From Thioalkalivibrio sp. (GTDB taxonomy: Bacteria > Pseudomonadota > Gammaproteobacteria > Ectothiorhodospirales > Ectothiorhodospiraceae), in the NCBI GenBank assembly GCA_003553165.1, contig PUOZ01000314.1, forward strand, positions 1 through 9,370: a stretch of DNA of 9,370 nucleotides, given 5' to 3'. The notes below the pieces were generated by a model. That model was not told where the DNA came from. It was given only the letters and a program-made list of their open reading frames with translations, and did no database searches. Both the position numbers and the translations under genes were made by a program. Below, one piece after another: positions 6,696 to 9,370 of the stretch. Within the stretch, counting starts at the first letter, position 1, and every line of letters starts with the position of its first letter.

Positions 6696-7481
6696 ATGGC
6701 TGTCACCATCAAGACCGAAGAAGAGATCGAACGCATGCGCGTGGCCGGGCGGCTCGCGGCCGAGGTGCTGGAAATGATCGGCCCGCACGTGCAGGCCGGC
6801 GTCACCACCGACGAACTCGACCGCATCTGCCACGACTACATCGTCGACCACCAGATGGCGATCCCGGCTCCGCTGAACTACCGCGGGTTCCCCAAGTCGA
6901 TCTGCACCTCGGTGAACCATCAGGTCTGCCATGGCATTCCCGGCAATCGCCAGCTGAAGAACGGCGACATCATCAACATCGACATCACCGTGATCAAGAA
7001 CGGCTTTCACGGCGACACCAGCAAGATGTTCTGCATCGGCAAGCCCAGCATCCAGGCCCAGCGCGCCGTGGACGTATCGCGCGCCTGTCTGTATCTGGGC
7101 ATCCAGCAGGTCAGACCGGGAGCCACGCTCGGTGACATCGGCCACGCGATCCAGACCTACGCCGAGGCCAACCGCTGTTCCGTGGTCCGAGAGTACTGCG
7201 GCCACGGGATCGGGAAGGTCTTTCACGAGGATCCGCAGGTCCTGCATTACGGCAAACCCGGGACCGGGCTGCGCCTCGAGCCGGGCATGTGCTTCACCAT
7301 CGAGCCGATGATCAACGCCGGCCGGCGGCACACGCGTCTTCTCGCCGACGGCTGGACCGCGGTCACCAAGGATCACAGCCCCTCGGCGCAGTGGGAACAC
7401 ACCATCCTGGTGACCCGCGACGGCTATGACATCCTGACCCTGCGCGCAGGAGAGACTCCGCCCCAGGCCCTGGCCGCATGA
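6696..7481 (+). CDS. map: Methionine aminopeptidase, type I
   Basis: Cytoplasmic metalloenzyme that removes the initiator methionine from new proteins after deformylation, when the second residue is small. The protein is 261 residues, very close to the E. coli enzyme (264). All catalytic residues are visible: His79 in the NHQVCHG motif, the metal ligands Asp96 (NIDIT) and Asp107 (HGDTSKMF), His170 (GHGIGKVFHE), Glu203 (TIEPM) and Glu234 (QWEHT). It lacks the N-terminal zinc-finger extension of type Ib and Ic forms, so it is type Ia. It begins 209 nt from rpsB in the opposite direction and ends in an ATGA overlap with glnD. The divergent placement next to rpsB is known from E. coli and many gammaproteobacteria. 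Confidence 0.98.
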   Translation: MAVTIKTEEEIERMRVAGRLAAEVLEMIGPHVQAGVTTDELDRICHDYIVDHQMAIPAPLNYRGFPKSICTSVNHQVCHGIPGNRQLKNGDIINIDITVIKNGFHGDTSKMFCIGKPSIQAQRAVDVSRACLYLGIQQVRPGATLGDIGHAIQTYAEANRCSVVREYCGHGIGKVFHEDPQVLHYGKPGTGLRLEPGMCFTIEPMINAGRRHTRLLADGWTAVTKDHSPSAQWEHTILVTRDGYDILTLRAGETPPQALAA

Positions 7482-9370
7482 GTTCCCACGCCCCGTCCTG
7501 GTCGGGGCCGGAGCTTCTGCCGCCGCCCGGTCTGGATGACCTGCGCGAACATCCCGCGGACACTGCCCGGTTCCGCGAGTACCGGCGAACCGTCATCGCG
7601 AGCCTCCACCAGGCCTTTCACGATGGCGCCGACATCGACGCCCTGATCCACGGCCATGCGGCCCTGATCGATACCCTGCTGACCCTGATCTGGGCCCAAA
7701 GCGGTCTTGCCGACAGCCGTGGCCTCTGCCTGGCCGCAGTGGGTGGTTACGGGCGCGGGGAACTGCATCCAGGCTCCGACATCGACATCCTGATCATCGC
7801 CGAACCGGAGGCCGAATCCGCGCATGCGGACACGATCAGCGACTTCGTGACCTTTCTCTGGGACATCGGTCTCGAGGTCGGGCACAGCGTGCGCAGCCTC
7901 GACGATTGCCTCCGCGAGGCCCGCAACGACATCACCATCGCGACCACCCTGTTCGAGGCCCGCCGCCTGTCCGGCTCCGGATTGCTGTTCAACCGATTCC
8001 GCAAGGCCATGCAACCCGATCAGCTCTGGGACTCGCGCGCCTTCTACGCGGCAAAACTCGCCGAGCAGCAGGCGCGCCATCGCCGCTTCGGCGAAACGGC
8101 CTACCGACTCGAGCCCAATGTGAAGGAGGGCCCGGGCGGGCTGCGGGACATTCAGATGATCGGCTGGGTGAGCAAGCGGCACTTCGCTGCTGAACGCCTG
8201 CAGGAGCTGGTCGAGCGCGGGTTTCTGCGCGAGGGCGAGTGCCTGGACCTGGTCGCGGGCCAGCGCTTTCTCTGGAAGGTTCGCTTCGCGCTGCACATGC
8301 TGACCGGCCGCCGCGAGGACCGGCTTCTGTTCGACCTGCAGCGGGCCCTCGCGAACACCTTCGGTTTCACCGATCAGCACCAGAACCTCGGCGTCGAGCA
8401 GTTCATGCAGCGCTACTTTCGCACCATCAGCGATCTCCAGCGTCTGAACGAACTGCTGCTGCAACATTTCAACGAGGCCATCCTCGAGGATCCCGGCAGC
8501 CTCAGGGAGGCCAGGCGCATCCACCAGCGCTTCCAGGTGCGCGGCGGCTACCTCGAACTCGTGCACGACCAGGTCTTCATGATCTATCCGCCGGCCCTGC
8601 TGGAGGCCTTCCATCTGCTCCAGACCCACCCCGAGGTCCAGGCGATCCGCGCCTCGACGATCCGCCTGATCCGTGCCCACCGACACCTGATCGACGGGCA
8701 GTTCCGGCGCAATCCGGTCTGCCGCGATTTGTTCATGGCCATCCTGCGGGCCCCACAGGGGGTCACCACCGTGCTGCGGCGCATGAACCGCTACGGCGTG
8801 CTCGGCGCCTACATCCCGGCCTTCGGACGCATCATCGGGCGCATGCAGTACGACCTGTTTCACGCCTTCACCGTGGACGAGCACACGCTGAACGTCGTGC
8901 GCAACGCCCGGCGCCTCTTCATCCCGGAATTCCGCGATGAACTGCCGCTCGCGAGCGGGATCGCCGATGGGATCGAGCGTCCGGAACGGCTCATCCTGGC
9001 CGCGCTCTTTCACGACATCGCCAAGGGCCGCGGCGGCGACCATTCCGAGCTCGGCGCCCTGGACGCGCTGCACTTCTGCCAGCATCACGGCGTCAGCGAA
9101 GAGGATGCGGCACTGGTCGCGTGGCTGGTCCGCTCGCATCTGTTGATGTCGCTGACCGCCCAGCGCAAGGACATCTCCGATCCGGAGGTGGTTCTCGGTT
9201 TTGCCCGCGAGGTGCGCAGCCGCGATCGGCTCGACCTGCTCTACCTGCTGACCACCGCCGATATCCGGGGCACCAACCCGGAACTCTGGAACAACTGGAA
9301 GGACTCCCTGCTGCAGACCCTCTACCACGCGACGGTGGCCGTGCTGGAACGCGGGCTCGAGACCCCTCCC
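7478..9370 (+). CDS. glnD: GlnD, PII uridylyltransferase / uridylyl-removing enzyme (C-terminus cut by window edge)
   Basis: Bifunctional nitrogen sensor. It adds UMP to PII proteins (GlnB/GlnK) when glutamine is low and removes it when glutamine is high, so setting glutamine synthetase and NtrBC activity. The 631 visible codons are open to the window edge; the family is about 850-900 residues. The nucleotidyltransferase domain carries GGYGRGELHPGSDID at 89-103, with Asp101 and Asp103 as likely metal ligands. EPNVKEGPGGLRDIQ lies just after it. The HD domain, responsible for UMP removal, shows His469 (VDEHTLN), His512-Asp513 (FHDIAKG) and His522 (GDHSE). The two glutamine-binding ACT domains should follow beyond the edge. 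The ATG overlaps the map stop codon by 4 nt and lacks a strong ribosome binding site of its own, so translation is probably coupled. An E. coli-like map-glnD neighbourhood. Confidence 0.97.
   Translation, partial: MSSHAPSWSGPELLPPPGLDDLREHPADTARFREYRRTVIASLHQAFHDGADIDALIHGHAALIDTLLTLIWAQSGLADSRGLCLAAVGGYGRGELHPGSDIDILIIAEPEAESAHADTISDFVTFLWDIGLEVGHSVRSLDDCLREARNDITIATTLFEARRLSGSGLLFNRFRKAMQPDQLWDSRAFYAAKLAEQQARHRRFGETAYRLEPNVKEGPGGLRDIQMIGWVSKRHFAAERLQELVERGFLREGECLDLVAGQRFLWKVRFALHMLTGRREDRLLFDLQRALANTFGFTDQHQNLGVEQFMQRYFRTISDLQRLNELLLQHFNEAILEDPGSLREARRIHQRFQVRGGYLELVHDQVFMIYPPALLEAFHLLQTHPEVQAIRASTIRLIRAHRHLIDGQFRRNPVCRDLFMAILRAPQGVTTVLRRMNRYGVLGAYIPAFGRIIGRMQYDLFHAFTVDEHTLNVVRNARRLFIPEFRDELPLASGIADGIERPERLILAALFHDIAKGRGGDHSELGALDALHFCQHHGVSEEDAALVAWLVRSHLLMSLTAQRKDISDPEVVLGFAREVRSRDRLDLLYLLTTADIRGTNPELWNNWKDSLLQTLYHATVAVLERGLETPP

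Noticed and set aside
7424..9328. Long minus-strand open frame (634 codons) opposite map and glnD
   Set aside because: It lies opposite glnD, whose catalytic motifs are intact. The frame has no family motif and is explained by GC-rich codon bias.
1..9370. Mobile element, CRISPR, toxin-antitoxin, defence or biosynthetic system
   Set aside because: No direct-repeat array, transposase, integrase, terminal repeats or unexplained gene was seen. Every substantial stretch is taken by a recognised housekeeping gene or a short control region.

Overview
This window is a GC-rich stretch of bacterial chromosome carrying core housekeeping genes. It is very probably from a gammaproteobacterium. The divergent rpsB / map-glnD arrangement and a 5-domain-style GlnD point that way. 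The order pyrH-frr-uppS-cdsA-dxr-rseP matches what is known from pseudomonads and related gammaproteobacteria; in Escherichia coli dxr lies between frr and uppS. A purple-sulfur-type or other environmental gammaproteobacterium is plausible, but the genus cannot be fixed from the sequence alone.

Layout. Positions 1-6486 are one continuous minus-strand gene series, read right to left: rpsB (S2), tsf (EF-Ts), pyrH (UMP kinase), frr (ribosome recycling factor), uppS (undecaprenyl diphosphate synthase), cdsA (CDP-diacylglycerol synthase), dxr (DXP reductoisomerase) and rseP (site-2 protease), the last cut off by the window's left edge. From pyrH to rseP the genes overlap or lie within 15 nt of each other. 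The only longer gaps are rpsB-tsf (64 nt) and tsf-pyrH (75 nt), and each contains a GC-rich hairpin. Positions 6487-6695 are a divergent control region with the rpsB promoter and a structured rpsB leader. Positions 6696-9370 are read on the plus strand: map (methionine aminopeptidase), then glnD (PII uridylyltransferase), joined by an ATGA overlap. glnD runs off the right edge.

How the genes fit together. The minus-strand series links translation (S2, EF-Ts, RRF, with UMP kinase supplying pyrimidine nucleotides) to envelope building: Dxr feeds isoprenoid precursors to UppS, which makes the lipid carrier for peptidoglycan; CdsA feeds phospholipid synthesis; RseP relays envelope stress. The divergent pair handles N-terminal methionine removal and nitrogen sensing.

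No mobile element, CRISPR array, defence system or other accessory module is visible, and all genes look intact apart from the two cut by the window edges. The most interesting non-coding element is the rpsB leader, which can fold into a three-way junction whose hairpin loop is complementary to a site just upstream of the ribosome binding site. This is probably the known S2 autoregulatory (t44/tff-type) leader rather than a new system.
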